Assembly (NCBI GenBank): GCA_036874045.1
Contig: CM072340.1
Location: 945,001-1,009,000 of the forward strand
From: Cymodocea nodosa
Lineage: Eukaryota; Streptophyta; Magnoliopsida; Alismatales; Cymodoceaceae
Direction of reading: 5' to 3'
Length of the DNA: 64,000 nt
Shown: one piece after another, positions 12,701-22,974 of the stretch
Numbering within the stretch: position 1 is the stretch's first letter
How the letters are laid out: the number at the start of each line of letters is the position of its first letter
Position numbers and translations under genes: made by a program
Notes under the pieces: model-generated
Databases searched by the model: none
Seen by the model: the letters and a program-made list of their open reading frames with translations, nothing else
What the model was told of the DNA's origin: nothing

Positions 12701-14062
12701 CCCTTCAGGCAACCTTCTATTCTATGACTACATGGAAAATGGCAGCCTCTGGGATGTCCTTCATGGTGAGATACATTTCATGGCTTCACTTGTATTGTCA
12801 ATAGTTTATTTTTCATCTGTGTTCACGGCCATGTATCCTTATGTATATCCTTGCACGATTTCACTTTATGCTCGTGTATCAGAGTGATATCGTCCTAAAT
12901 TGTTCTGGATCTCGAACAAGTGCTGGTTTGGTTTTGGCATGTATGTGACATTGTTTTGATGCTCTCTTTGGATTGGTCGGAAACTGTTACTTTCATATTG
13001 ATGATAGCTGATTCCATCTGTAAGATGCATTTACGTCATGCATGCTGATAGTTACATAAATCTAGATTCATGTGGAAATTGTTACTTTGGATTAATGAAT
13101 GCATCAATTGCATTTACGTTAGGAAGAAAATGCCTTGTTAGATTGTCATTTTCTTTTGAAATAGTCTGATGGGATTTGATGCATCCATTCCTGTTACCCG
13201 AAAGTCCAATGTCTCTTGTAGGTTCCTACAAGAAGAAAAAGCTCGACTGGAATGCTAGGCTGCAGATTGCACTGGGTGCTGCCGAAGGGCTTGCTTACCT
13301 TCATCATGACTGCAGTCCTCGGATAATTCACAGAGATGTGAAGTCTTCCAACATACTACTGGACAAGGATTTTGAGGCTCACATTACAGATTTTGGGATT
13401 GCCAAATGTCTCTGTGTATCCAAGTCCCATACCTCAACTTACGTTATGGGCACTATTGGCTACATCGATCCAGAGTATGCGCGCACCTCTCGGCTGAACG
13501 AGAAGTCTGATGTTTACAGCTATGGCATTGTGCTACTTGAGCTCCTGACCGGAAAGAAGGCAGTCGATGATGAGTCCAATCTTCATCAGCTGGTAACATT
13601 TCCTTCCCATTTCTTTGTTTGGCCACCATGAAATTTGCTATGAATTTGCCTTCGTACCCCCTGCTTGTCATTCACGATCTTACCTGCTGCTCATTCTGTG
13701 CACAGATCCTCTCAAAAGCTGCTGAAGATGCTGTCATGGAAACTGTCGATCCAGATGTAACCGACACATGCAAGGATCTTGCCATAGTGAAGAAGGTCTT
13801 TCAGCTTGCTCTGTTGTGTGCTAAACGGCAGCCATCGGACCGACCCACAATGCATGAGGTAGCGCGAATCCTCACCTGCCTATCTCAACCCACTGTGTTG
13901 GAGAAGACGCAGCAGCCTTCTCCTACTTCACCAACTTACTTGGATGAGTACGCCAACCTGAAAAACAACTGCCATGCTTTGAACTGCTCCTCCTCTCTGA
14001 GTGCATCTGATGGGCAACTCTTCCTCAAGTTTGGTGAGGCAATCTCACACAACTCTGGTTGA
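6718..14062 (+). CDS. ER: ERECTA leucine-rich-repeat receptor kinase (27 exons)
   Basis: Plasma-membrane receptor kinase of the ERECTA family. In Arabidopsis these proteins perceive EPF/EPFL peptides and control stomatal patterning, inflorescence shape and organ growth. I join 27 exons: 6718-6820, 7304-7436, then twenty exons of 72 or 69 nt from 7545 to 11771, each one leucine-rich repeat, then 11896-11969, 12195-12323, 12421-12765, 13222-13592 and 13706-14062. They total 2946 nt, or 981 residues; Arabidopsis ERECTA has 976. Order: signal peptide, HCLWRGVTC cap, 20 LRRs, [10 protein letters not shown] cap, membrane helix ([20 protein letters not shown]), kinase. Glycine loop [14 protein letters not shown] lysine, HRDVKSSN loop and DFG are all present, so the kinase should be active. 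The tail ([16 protein letters not shown]) and [14 protein letters not shown] point to ERECTA rather than ERL1/ERL2. No break seen. Confidence 0.95.
6997..7017. repeat. Perfect 9-bp inverted repeat in ERECTA intron 1
   Basis: TTGTTGCCT and AGGCAACAA are separated by three bases, giving a perfect short stem-loop in the first intron. Function unknown. Confidence 0.6.
10385..10745 (+). repeat. Diverged direct duplication in ERECTA intron 16
   Basis: Intron 16 (10012-10859) is by far the longest of the LRR introns. It contains two diverged direct copies of about 170-185 bp, roughly 10385-10548 and 10572-10745. They share, for example, the stretch tcagatattggatgtaatt and a common start around 'ccatttggt'. 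Confidence 0.65.
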
Positions 14063-14312
14063 TTTTGATTTTAATGTAAACATCTCCCAAGTTTGTGTGA
14101 GTTTTTCTTTTGGGCAAATCATCTCATCTGGCTCTGTAACTGCAAGGGCCACAAATGGAGGTTGCTTCACTTCACAATCCACCAGTGTTTGATTTGATTT
14201 TAATGTAAACGTCTCCCAAGTTTGTGGAAATTTTTTTGGGAAAATCATCTCATCTGGCTCTGCAACAGCAGGTCTCTACTGGAGGGTTGCTTTCACTTCA
14301 CCATCCACCATT
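14052..14312 (+). repeat. 129-bp tandem duplication at the ERECTA stop codon and 3' UTR
   Basis: Two direct copies with a period of 129 bp, about 14052-14180 and 14181-14312. Both contain gattttaatgtaaac followed by tctcccaagtttgtg, then a shared aatcatctcatctggctctg block and a caatccacca-like end. The first copy begins at the last codons of the receptor gene, so the duplication sits across the stop codon and the proximal 3' UTR. Confidence 0.75.
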
Positions 14313-14469
14313 GTTGTTGAGCCTGATGGATCACCAGCTTTTTGGCATTGTATTAACCAATATGTTTACAACAGTGGATGAAAAATATCAGCTACTAATT
14401 TTGCATCTTTGTCTTTTGCTAGTGTCTTTCACTTTACTGTTTGTCGTTTCATATGTAACTGTAGGAGGT

Positions 14470-14978
14470 GTTTGTATATGGAAAATAATAAAATATTATA
14501 GAAAATGTAAATGATAGAAAATAATAAAAATTAAAGTTTTGAATAGAAAATGATGAAAAAAATTTATTTATAGAATAGAAAATTTTAAAATTGATGAATT
14601 AAATATTTTTTGTATTTATTTGTAATATAAAAAATAAGAAATTTTATTTGTGATAATAGTTATGATATAAAATATATTTTATATATTTTTTGTAATATTA
14701 ATTTTCATTTATTAAAGATATAAATAATTTTGTAATTATGTTAATATATTTTATGATAATTTATTTTTTGTTAATTTTAGATATTAAGAAAAATTTTCTT
14801 TTATTTCTTGATATCTAAAATTGATGTAAAATGGAGGAATAGAAAATTTTCTTATATACAAGAAAGTGATAAGAAAAAAAAATTTATAATAAATTAAATT
14901 ATCATAAAATGTAAGAATTTTTTTTATATATAATAGAAAAATGGTGGAATTTTTAAAAAATTTATTTGGTGTACAAAC
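14470..14978. mobile_element. AT-rich foldback element, possible MITE
   Basis: About 510 bp of AT-rich DNA with a nested inverted structure. An 18-bp arm (14774-14791) matches the reverse complement of 14804-14821 at 17 positions. A 15-bp arm (14749-14763) matches 14895-14909 perfectly in inverted orientation. The outer limits share only GTTTGTA (14470-14476) with its complement TACAAAC (14972-14978). No target duplication is evident. This could be a decayed MITE or simply a hairpin-rich spacer. Confidence 0.35.
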
Positions 14979-14979
14979 G

Positions 14980-15795
14980 TTTAAAAAATAATGGAAAAAT
15001 TTTCATTATTTCACTTTTTGACATTTTTTTTGTCGTTTTTAAGATACATAAACATCCTTTTAGTATCATCTAAATGTCCTTTTGTTTCAATGAAATATTG
15101 ACGTCATATCAGACACATGGACAAAAGATGCAATTGTTCAGAAATAAGTGATGGTTCATTGGTCGAAAATGGTGATTTTCCATTGATCAAATTTTTTTGA
15201 TGCTTTTGTTTGTTCAAAACGTAACTGGAAGTATTTATGGTTAAAAATATTATAAGTAATTATATTCCGTATATTTAGTTTAGATATATCAACTTAAAAA
15301 TTATATCTAAATTAAATAAATATTTTTTCATGTAAATTTTATCATAAATTATAAGTTGATGGGTATATATCTGATAAATATCTATGGTGTTTCTAGAATT
15401 TTTAATTGTGAGTTTGAAACCTTTTTTAAAAGATTTCTTTAAATCAATCGTTCAAAATGATAGTAACCCAAGTAATTAAATATGTGAAACTTCGGGATCC
15501 AACAAGATCATTTTATTTGATCTGAGAAAAAATAACCCAAGTAATTAATTACCAGCCATTGATAACCACTTCTTAAGATTGAATTTTTTTAATAAACTAA
15601 CTTTTTTTTACCATTCAACTACACAAGTTTGCGTAAATTGATAATCAAACCAAGCAAAAATACTTGAATTAGTAAATTTCTTAGGCGTGCCCTCGTATTC
15701 TTTCATTTTTGCGATCAAGGACCACCCGGTGGCAGGAGAAACGTCCGGCGCTGGGTTTTCCTGCGCTAGGGTTTTTCTTTTTGGATTTTTCCTTC
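14980..15795. other. Intergenic DNA and 5' region of the next gene
   Basis: AT-rich spacer to about 15680, then a GC-richer stretch leading into the start codon at 15802. No other feature is recognised. Confidence 0.5.
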
Positions 15796-15801
15796 GGAGC
15801 G

Positions 15802-17612
15802 ATGGGTTCGCGGTCGAGCCCAGGCCACGAGGAGGAGGGCAGTGGCCCATCGTCGCTGGAGGATCTCTACCGCATCAACCTCATCCCCTCGGAGCTCTTC
15901 CTCAAGTTCCGCAAGGAGATCCACGGCATCCGCCTCGGCCTCAACCTTGAGGTATCGATCTCTGCCGCCCTTTCCTCTTTCACAAAATCTTAAATGGGAG
16001 ACGTTTCCATTTCTTCTACCTGGTCGTGAGTTCTTGCTTGATCGAATATAGTTTCGGTTTCTTTTTCATGTTCTCTCTCGACCGAGGAGAGCCAACTTTA
16101 TTGTCGTACTTAAAAGCAAAAGAAATTGTACCTTTTGTCCCAATAAAGTTTTCATTTTTTGGAAACTATTTCGTACTGAAGGAAAAACAAAGCTTTTTTG
16201 AACGGAATTGCCTAGTTTCTAATCCACTGAAGGTTTTTTTTTTCCCTGGGACAGAAAAGTGGCAGACCAATTTGAAGTTCAGATTTCTGTTTCTTTTGGG
16301 TATGTATGTGATTATTCACTTCATTATATCGTTTTTGTTCAGTTCTATAATTATCAGGGTAATGAGTATGAAGCAAAGATGATCTTGAAACCAATGTCAC
16401 CTGATAGACGGTGGAAGTTCGTGTTGGAGCCGGTGAGTGGGGATATACGCGTCTTCTCAAAGAAGATCCCTATAACTAAGTACCTTAACCTTCAGGTTTA
16501 TTGCCATCGGTCCCCTCTATCAATTTTAAATGATTTCTCCTCCATCATTGTGGCGTTATTTATTACTTGTCATATAATCTTTATGGTAAATTATGCTTGT
16601 AGAATGACTTTATGATTTTTGCGATGTGAGGGACCGTCAGTGCCTTATTTGGGTTTTGCTGTACTGGAAAATGAACTCGTCTAGGTGAAAATAAAAAGTC
16701 AGAGAAAGTGCATGTGAAAAGGTAAAAGTGATTATAGGTTTGATAAGAACTAAGAAGCAGCACTTGGGTTGCATGTTGGGACCTGCTTGAAGTGCTACTA
16801 AAGTATATCTTGAACTCAGGATGGAAAGCATGCCGAGTTGTTGAGTTACTTTGCAAATGAAACTTTATATAGATCCAAATGCTTGAACATTCCTGTGTGC
16901 AATTGTTAATATGAAGTATATATTTCTACTTTGGGGGAAAAGTCTTGGCAAACTGTGAAGTTAATTCTCATCTTACAGGTTGGAGTAGGTCATAATTTCC
17001 GTTTGAACGCAATCGGCTGGAAATGGAAACTTTCATCATGTTGGGGTGGGGATGGCATGTCACAAATCCGCAATAAAACATCAGTTGGCCTTTTCCCTGG
17101 GTTTGACTTGCGGCTTGGTTGGAAGGCAGAGTACATCCTTCCTGAGATACACGGGTAAGTGTCAAGATTTAAATCTTTTCCTTTTTCTAGACGTTAGAGG
17201 ATTGATGCTTTCTTGGTCTTAATTCCAGGATAATTCCTTTTTTTTTTTACCCTAGCGATATTGTCATATACTTATGTTCATCGGTTCTACGATGTTATTT
17301 ATCATCATCATCGTCATCAGCACCCCCTATCTGTGCTCGAGTTTGTTTCCATTGTTGCTTCTTGCGGGCACAAGTAATTCTTTTCTTGGAACAGCAAGAT
17401 GATAATGTTTTTAGGATATTACAATTTGTATATTATTATTAGGAAGGAAGCATAGAATGACTTTAGAGGAATCTCAACATGTTCTGATACTCTGACGTTT
17501 TACGTGCAGGGGTCTTGGGGCAGGAGAACCTGCCTTTGACATGAACTACGGGCGTCTAAACGCGTCGCTGGACCGGGTAGAGGCTATAATAACTCATGGT
17601 CATGAATCATGA
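15802..17612 (+). CDS. Conserved plant protein of unknown function, 193 aa
   Basis: Four exons join cleanly: 15802-15951, 16343-16495, 16979-17154 and 17510-17612 (582 nt, 193 residues). The first intron ends at the upstream acceptor 16342, because this adds EFYNYQGNEYEAK, which fits relatives better than the acceptor 19 bases later. The product has a polar N-terminus, then a region rich in short alternating, aromatic segments (WKFVLEPVSGDIRVFSKKI, NAIGWKWKLSSCW, GLFPGFDLRLGWKAEYILPE), suggesting a beta-rich or beta-barrel-like fold. It ends in RLNASLDRVEAI. I recognise it as a widespread uncharacterised plant family but cannot name a function. No signal peptide or membrane helix is seen. ATG 15802 is the first in-frame start and lies in a GC-rich context. 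Confidence 0.85.
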
Positions 17613-18850
17613 TACTCTTACCTTACACATTTCTACTACGATGGACCTTTTGGTTGCTGCTTTTCGGAGGTGGAGGGTAAGCTTGGATTTCTTTGAGACC
17701 ATTTGGACACATGACTGATGTTGTCCAGAATGTGGTAGTGGTTGTAGTGTGACCATCTCTTTGTTTCATTGGATATACTTATTGTACGTATATAGGGTAT
17801 TTTTCCTTGGGACTCTTTCATTTTGCAATCGATTAGATTGAAGGAAGACCTAACACCATTGGGGATCACTCTTCAATGGTCTTCATGTGGTCGGTCTCTA
17901 GTCTTCTCCAGGTGGTTAAACATGTTACAAATCCCTCCTTAGTACCTACTCATATGCTATATCCTTCATAAAAAGGTGGTAGTAGTAGTAGTCGTGAGGA
18001 CAGGATTGCTTGCAGAACATGTGGCATTTCCGCCATTGCCCAATGGCCTACAATTTTGCCATAATAACTGGAAATGAAGAAGGTTGTCCTTGCTGTTCAT
18101 CATTGATAGAGATATCTCTTTGTAAAGATAGACATATCAATGAATGAGATTGTATATTAAGATTATATGTGAAACAAATGTTCATAAAATAACGTTACTT
18201 GTTTGTTTTATATGTAATTTTTATTGTTAATAGATTTTTAAATTGATACAGGGAAATCGTATGACGAGCTCTTATGGTATTTTTAATAAGTTTTTACAGG
18301 CGATATTGAACTTGATAAATGAAGAGGTGGTCGATGGGAATGAAAACTAAGTTCATAATCCCCTCAATCGAACCAATGGTCCAAAAATGCATAAGCGGTG
18401 GTAGGGAATGAATTGAACTTGGCAAGAACTAAAAATATATTTGAATAATTTCCCCTTATTATCTGGAAATAAATGTCCATGATAAGATATAGGTTACCGC
18501 AGAAGGGTAACTTCACGCTAACACAACATAGATAAGAACAATAAAAAATGCTATTTTAAACACTCACGTTGTGGATAACCATAATAAAAATGGACTCTTT
18601 AAGAATATTTTCTCCATTCCCATGTGTTTCCATATCTGCGTTAAGAGATACCTCAGATTAAAATTTCAACAAATTGAATTTTCGGCCTCTCTTTTTGACG
18701 ACATAGGTAATATTTTAGAAACTTTTTGTTTTACCACCAGTAATAACATAGGTGATATTTTAGAAAAAAAATAATAACGTGAATTTAAAACCACACAATA
18801 TTACTGTTTAACCATTATAAAAATAGTTTTTTTTAAAGGTGCCAGAGAAA
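17613..18850. other. 3' UTR and intergenic DNA, no gene seen
   Basis: The first few hundred bases are probably 3' UTR of the preceding gene. The rest is AT-rich spacer with a short agt trinucleotide run near 17978-17992. No coding region is supported. Confidence 0.5.
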
Positions 18851-18857
18851 CAGTAGG

Positions 18858-18875
18858 AACCGTTAAAAAACGGTT
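18858..18875. promoter_or_regulatory. Inverted pair of MYB-type AACGG cores upstream of the ANTH gene
   Basis: AACCGTT and AACGGTT are arranged as a perfect inverted repeat with a 4-bp A spacer, about 110 bp upstream of the start codon at 18983. AACGG is the core of the M-phase-specific activator element bound by three-repeat MYB proteins, and AACNG is a general plant MYB site. The binding role is inferred. Confidence 0.4.
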
Positions 18876-18982
18876 GGGCCTGCACCCGCCGTGGCAACAT
18901 CGACGGAGAAGCAAATTCTCAACCGAAGACGACGGACGGATTTCGCCGGCGACGACGGTGGGCAGACCTTCGCCTCGCTACC

Positions 18983-20578
18983 ATGCCGAGCAGACTCCGT
19001 AAGGCGATCGGCACGGTGATGGACCAGACCAGCATCGGCCTCGCCATCGTCTCGAAAACAGCCACCGGCTCCCTCTCCGCCCACATCGATCTCATCGTCC
19101 TCAAGTCTACCACCCACGACAAGCTGCCGGTCGACAACCGCCTCGTTTCCGATCTTATCCATCTCATCTCCTTCTCCCGTACCACCTCCGCTGCGTGCGT
19201 CCAATCCATCGCTCGCCGTATCGAACGGACGCACAACTGGATCGTGGCCCTCAAATGCCTCCACCTGGTGTACAAATGCCTCCTTGACGGCGGCCCCTAC
19301 TTCCCCCGTGAGGCGATCTCCGCCACTCATCTCTTCAACCTCTCTGGCTTCCACGGCGAGTCCACCGGCACCAACCAAATGGACTACGTTTCGTTCATCC
19401 GCAAGTTCGACCTCTACCTCCAAGAACGACTTGTTTGCTTTCTCCGTGGGAAGCTCCAAAACCGCCGGCCGTTGACGGGTCCGAACCCAATATCCGACCT
19501 GAAGCCACCGGAGATCCTCGACCGGATGGCACAGTGGCAAAGACTGCTCGGTCGGGCGATTGCAACAAGACCCACCGGTCTGGCGAAGAAGAGCATGCTG
19601 GTACTCGTCTCCTTCCGCCTCGTCGTGAGGGAAAGCATCGTGCTGTACAAGGACGTTTCCGACGGGCTGGCGTTGCTGCTCGATAGCTTCTTTGGCTTGC
19701 AGAGGCAGACGTGCGTCGGCGCGTATCAAACGTGTCTGAGGGCGGCGAGGCAATTCAAGGAGCTCGACATGTTCTACGACACTTGCAGGGTGACGAAGGT
19801 TGCGCGGAGGTCGGAGCTCCCCGAAGTCCAGCAGATTCCCGACGAACTCCTTGCGACGCTGAACGATTTCGTCAAATCCGAGAATTGCACGGACATGACC
19901 ACCGGAGACGGCATGGTTTGCTTGAAGACGAGGAAGATGATAGAATCGTTTCGGAAACCGAGGAAGCCGCGAGGCGGCGATGGGGGAACTTGCCGCCTCT
20001 CGGATTTCGTTTCCTTCGGCGAGGAATCCGACGAAGGTCCTACGGCAAATCAAGGCAATTCTTCTACCCCAGGACAGATGAATGCGGTGAACGGCGAGAT
20101 GTCCGATCTCATACGTCTCGACGAACTCTCCGAAGACCAGACCAAGGGTTCCGGCAATCAGACGCAAGCGATTGGCACGGGCGACGCCGGCAATAAGAAC
20201 CTTATGGTTCCGGATCTGTTAGTGTTCGATGAAGACGTGTCTGACGCCCCCATCGCTTCTTCTTCCGAAGACTGGGAGATTGTGCTCGCCGAGACCGCCA
20301 ATTGCCTGTTGACGACGGAGAGGAACTACAGCTTCTCCGGCGTGCTTAAGGCAGTGGAGCGTAGAAACCCGTTCTTGGAAGATGACCATGGAGGGGGGAG
20401 CGACACCAGGTTTGCGGTTTGGAGCTCGACACCCTCGTCGCCGACGCAGTGGACGGAGGGATTCGAAGAGACGTCGACGCCGTGGTCGGCGGCGGAACCT
20501 TTCCCGTCGGCGAGGCAGCAAGTGTGGCTGCAGCGACAAGGTGAAATCATCATGGCAAGTGGATACTTAACGTCATGA
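18983..20578 (+). CDS. ANTH-domain putative clathrin assembly protein (AP180/CALM type)
   Basis: Endocytic adaptor expected to bind phosphoinositides at the plasma membrane or trans-Golgi network and to recruit clathrin and cargo. The single 531-codon exon begins with the ANTH domain (residues about 1-290): MPSRLRKAIGTVMDQTS, then an HNWIVALKCLHLVYKCLLDGG segment typical of the family, then SFIRKFDLYLQERL. The C-terminal part is low in structure and acidic, with likely binding peptides: DLL within PDLLVFDED, and NPF within RRNPFLEDD, a classic EH-domain ligand. The lipid-binding loop reads LKSTTHDKLPVDNR instead of the usual KATxHxxxPxxxRH, so it may be altered. Lack of introns and overall sequence resemble the At1g33340 group. 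The flanking overlapping frames on the other strand are by-products of high GC content. Confidence 0.92.
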   Translation: MPSRLRKAIGTVMDQTSIGLAIVSKTATGSLSAHIDLIVLKSTTHDKLPVDNRLVSDLIHLISFSRTTSAACVQSIARRIERTHNWIVALKCLHLVYKCLLDGGPYFPREAISATHLFNLSGFHGESTGTNQMDYVSFIRKFDLYLQERLVCFLRGKLQNRRPLTGPNPISDLKPPEILDRMAQWQRLLGRAIATRPTGLAKKSMLVLVSFRLVVRESIVLYKDVSDGLALLLDSFFGLQRQTCVGAYQTCLRAARQFKELDMFYDTCRVTKVARRSELPEVQQIPDELLATLNDFVKSENCTDMTTGDGMVCLKTRKMIESFRKPRKPRGGDGGTCRLSDFVSFGEESDEGPTANQGNSSTPGQMNAVNGEMSDLIRLDELSEDQTKGSGNQTQAIGTGDAGNKNLMVPDLLVFDEDVSDAPIASSSEDWEIVLAETANCLLTTERNYSFSGVLKAVERRNPFLEDDHGGGSDTRFAVWSSTPSSPTQWTEGFEETSTPWSAAEPFPSARQQVWLQRQGEIIMASGYLTS

Positions 20579-20899
20579 TTTGGCACTAATTAATTCCTCC
20601 ATGGTGGTCTCATCAAAGCATAATCCCTCCCTTCAGAGCCATCATTAGTATCAACTTGATTATTAATATTTAATAACTTGATTATGATGTATTTAATCAC
20701 AACTTTTACTTTTTGACAACTCTGTTGTCAAAGCATCCGATTCCAAAAGACATGTCTTATCTCTTGGAAAGTAGACACTGATGCATGCGCAATAACCAAG
20801 GAAAACGAGACTCGTAAGTGCTTAGATATATCTAAATTAAACTCATAAGGACACTCATAATAATATATGAACTCATTAAGGAAACGGTTGAATGCTCCC

Positions 20900-21605
20900 T
20901 GTTTATATCATTAGTACTCCAAACCAATGGGTTGAGGAATTGGAACGACGTCCCGTATACCTGATCGCACACAACATTGAATATAGAGGAATGCTCGTCA
21001 CTAGAGCAAGTCTTGTGATTGAGAAAGCAAGGAAAAAGAAAACCAAGGTGGGACCTTTGGCTATGCTTGATTCCAAGTTTGCGTTGGCCGTCGGAATTAT
21101 AATCAACAGCCTAGAAATACATTGCCGTTGGTGTCCACAAATACAATTTTCTTATTATAAGGCTTAATTTTGCTGTAAGTGTCCTTAATGGAAAGATGAG
21201 ATTAAATCTTAACCCCTGTCAAGGAGAAAAAAAAAAGGGGGGGTAAAAGGAGGAATCGAAAAACACGCAAGGAAACAGATGTGAGTGCTCATCAGATGTC
21301 TTTGTCCATGTCAACAGTATCCCAAACGAATGGGTTTGGGAATTGGAACAACATCTTGTGTACTTGATCGCATACAATATTGGATATGGAGAAACGCTCA
21401 TCATTGGAGCAAGCCTTGCAATTAAGAAAGCAAGGAAAAAGAAAACCAAGATGGGACCTTCAGTTGTGTTTGATTCTAGGTTTTGCGCTAGCTGCCGGAG
21501 TGAAGATTCGGAGCCTGTGTGAGGGTGGGAATTCTTATATATATATATATATTATAACTAATCTTAGGTAGAATGTTAAAATTTAATTTCAACCCCTATC
21601 AAGTT
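20900..21605 (+). repeat. Two diverged direct repeats, about 0.3 kb each
   Basis: Copy one is about 20910-21225 and copy two about 21315-21605, a period near 400 bp. They share agcaaggaaaaagaaaacca, 'tgggttgaggaattggaac'-like starts and a terminal 'tcaacccctatcaag'-like end. Each shows a broken frame of similar sequence (NQWVEELERRPVYLIAHNI against NEWVWELEQHLVYLIAYNI). I do not recognise a family. They may be remnants of the ends of an old element or a duplicated gene scrap. Confidence 0.55.
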
Positions 21606-21761
21606 GTATATATGTATATATATCTTTGTTCTGTCTTGGACATGAAGCTTCACAACATCGTCATCGATATGGTGGTGAATTAAAGTGAGACAGGAAGTCG
21701 TAAGTATTGATTCTTGGGGACAGGAAGCTAACCAGAGAGAGCATCGATCGATCAGTAGTAC

Positions 21762-22094
21762 ATGGAGAGGAGGCACACCTACACCATGCGGCTGACGGCC
21801 ATCACCTTGGGGGTCCTTGCGGTGGTGTCGCCGCTGTACATCGACCGGAAGCCGCAGGTGACGGTGGAGCCGGAGGACGAGGCGGAGAAGAACGCACTCG
21901 TGGCGTCGTTGTTGCTCCCTCTGGTACTGGTGTCGTTGGTGGCCGCCATCAGCGTCGCCAGCTTCTTGGACAGGAGGTACGTGAGTTTGGACCCGTACCT
22001 GATCCACCGCGTCGGTGGCTCTTCCTTTGGCATCGCCGCTTTCCTCCTGATGCTCGGTCTGGTTCTCAAGTTCAAGTCTGTCGCTCTCAACTGA
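21762..22094 (+). CDS. Small membrane protein, 110 aa, unknown function
   Basis: A single-exon frame in GC-rich DNA. Three hydrophobic stretches are visible: residues about 8-26 (MRLTAITLGVLAVVSPLYI), 45-68 (LVASLLLPLVLVSLVAAISV) and 88-105 (GIAAFLLMLGLVLKF). An acidic patch, EPEDEAEKN, lies between the first two. Strong third-position GC and a clean stop support a real gene. Similar small transmembrane proteins occur across plants but I know no role for them. The ATG at 21762 (MERRHTYTMRL) is the first in frame; the one at 21786 is also possible. Confidence 0.7.
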   Translation: MERRHTYTMRLTAITLGVLAVVSPLYIDRKPQVTVEPEDEAEKNALVASLLLPLVLVSLVAAISVASFLDRRYVSLDPYLIHRVGGSSFGIAAFLLMLGLVLKFKSVALN

Positions 22095-22974
22095 TTCCCA
22101 AGCCCTAAACTTCGTCATCCATCTTCTTCTTTTTTTCGATGATTAATTAAATGTAAGAAACATAACCGTTTTGGACAAATCGATGTATCGACACCCTTAA
22201 ATTTTTTTAACTTTTTTTTTTTTTTTTTCTGTAAATGAGTATTTAAGATTTAAGGTTTAGAATCTTGATTTTTAAAGAGTTTAAACTTACAATAAAAACA
22301 CGTTAAAAATATTACTTAATCATCTTAGTATGCGGTCTTGTATTTTAAAATCACTTATAAACTTATTTGGTTTCGTTGGATCTAGATATATGATGATTAA
22401 AATTAGTATGGTAATGGAGAAAACAATAATCTTTAGATTTACAAAAACGGTTGATAATGTTATTTGTTTGAGATTCATGTAATCTATAGAGGAACATGTT
22501 ATTGGATAACATGAACCTGGTATAAATTTGTGAGTTGGTGTCAATGACTATTTTCAAATTTATGGAAAGCAATTAAAAAATGCTGTGCAAGATCCGAGAG
22601 ATTTATTGAATGATCTTTTATGATCACTCATATCTAGTTTTATGTTCTATTTACTGTTAGCATGACAAATGATCCACCAGTGGACCAGACCGAGTATACA
22701 TGTTGATGAGATAGTTGAGTTGCATACTAAACCTTAATGGAAACCATGATGTATTGTAATCACGGATAATTTAGGATTAGTGAGGTGGTCATGAAGTGCA
22801 ATTTAGAATTTTTCCATGCTAACAATTACTTTGGTCAGATTGATAATAACTATTGTAATGGTAAAACATGTTTTGAATCGTGATGGGTGCATTTAAAACC
22901 TTTCCATGTACACCACATTGAACAAAGCATTTATCAAGTCAAAAGGTCCAGTGCATGTCAATCAACATTGGACA
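22095..22974. other. Convergent intergenic DNA, no gene seen
   Basis: The spacer between the small membrane protein gene (plus) and the GPI-anchored protein gene (minus). It probably contains both 3' UTRs. AT-rich, with poly-T near 22210-22229. No coding region is supported. Confidence 0.5.

Noticed and set aside
16343-16361. Alternative acceptor at 16361 for exon 2 of the 193-residue protein
   Set aside because: Using 16342 keeps phase and restores the family-like EFYN segment before the conserved NEYEAK.
18863-20167. A 434-codon minus-strand frame opposite the ANTH gene
   Set aside because: The plus-strand ANTH protein is unmistakable; the antisense frame is a GC-content shadow.
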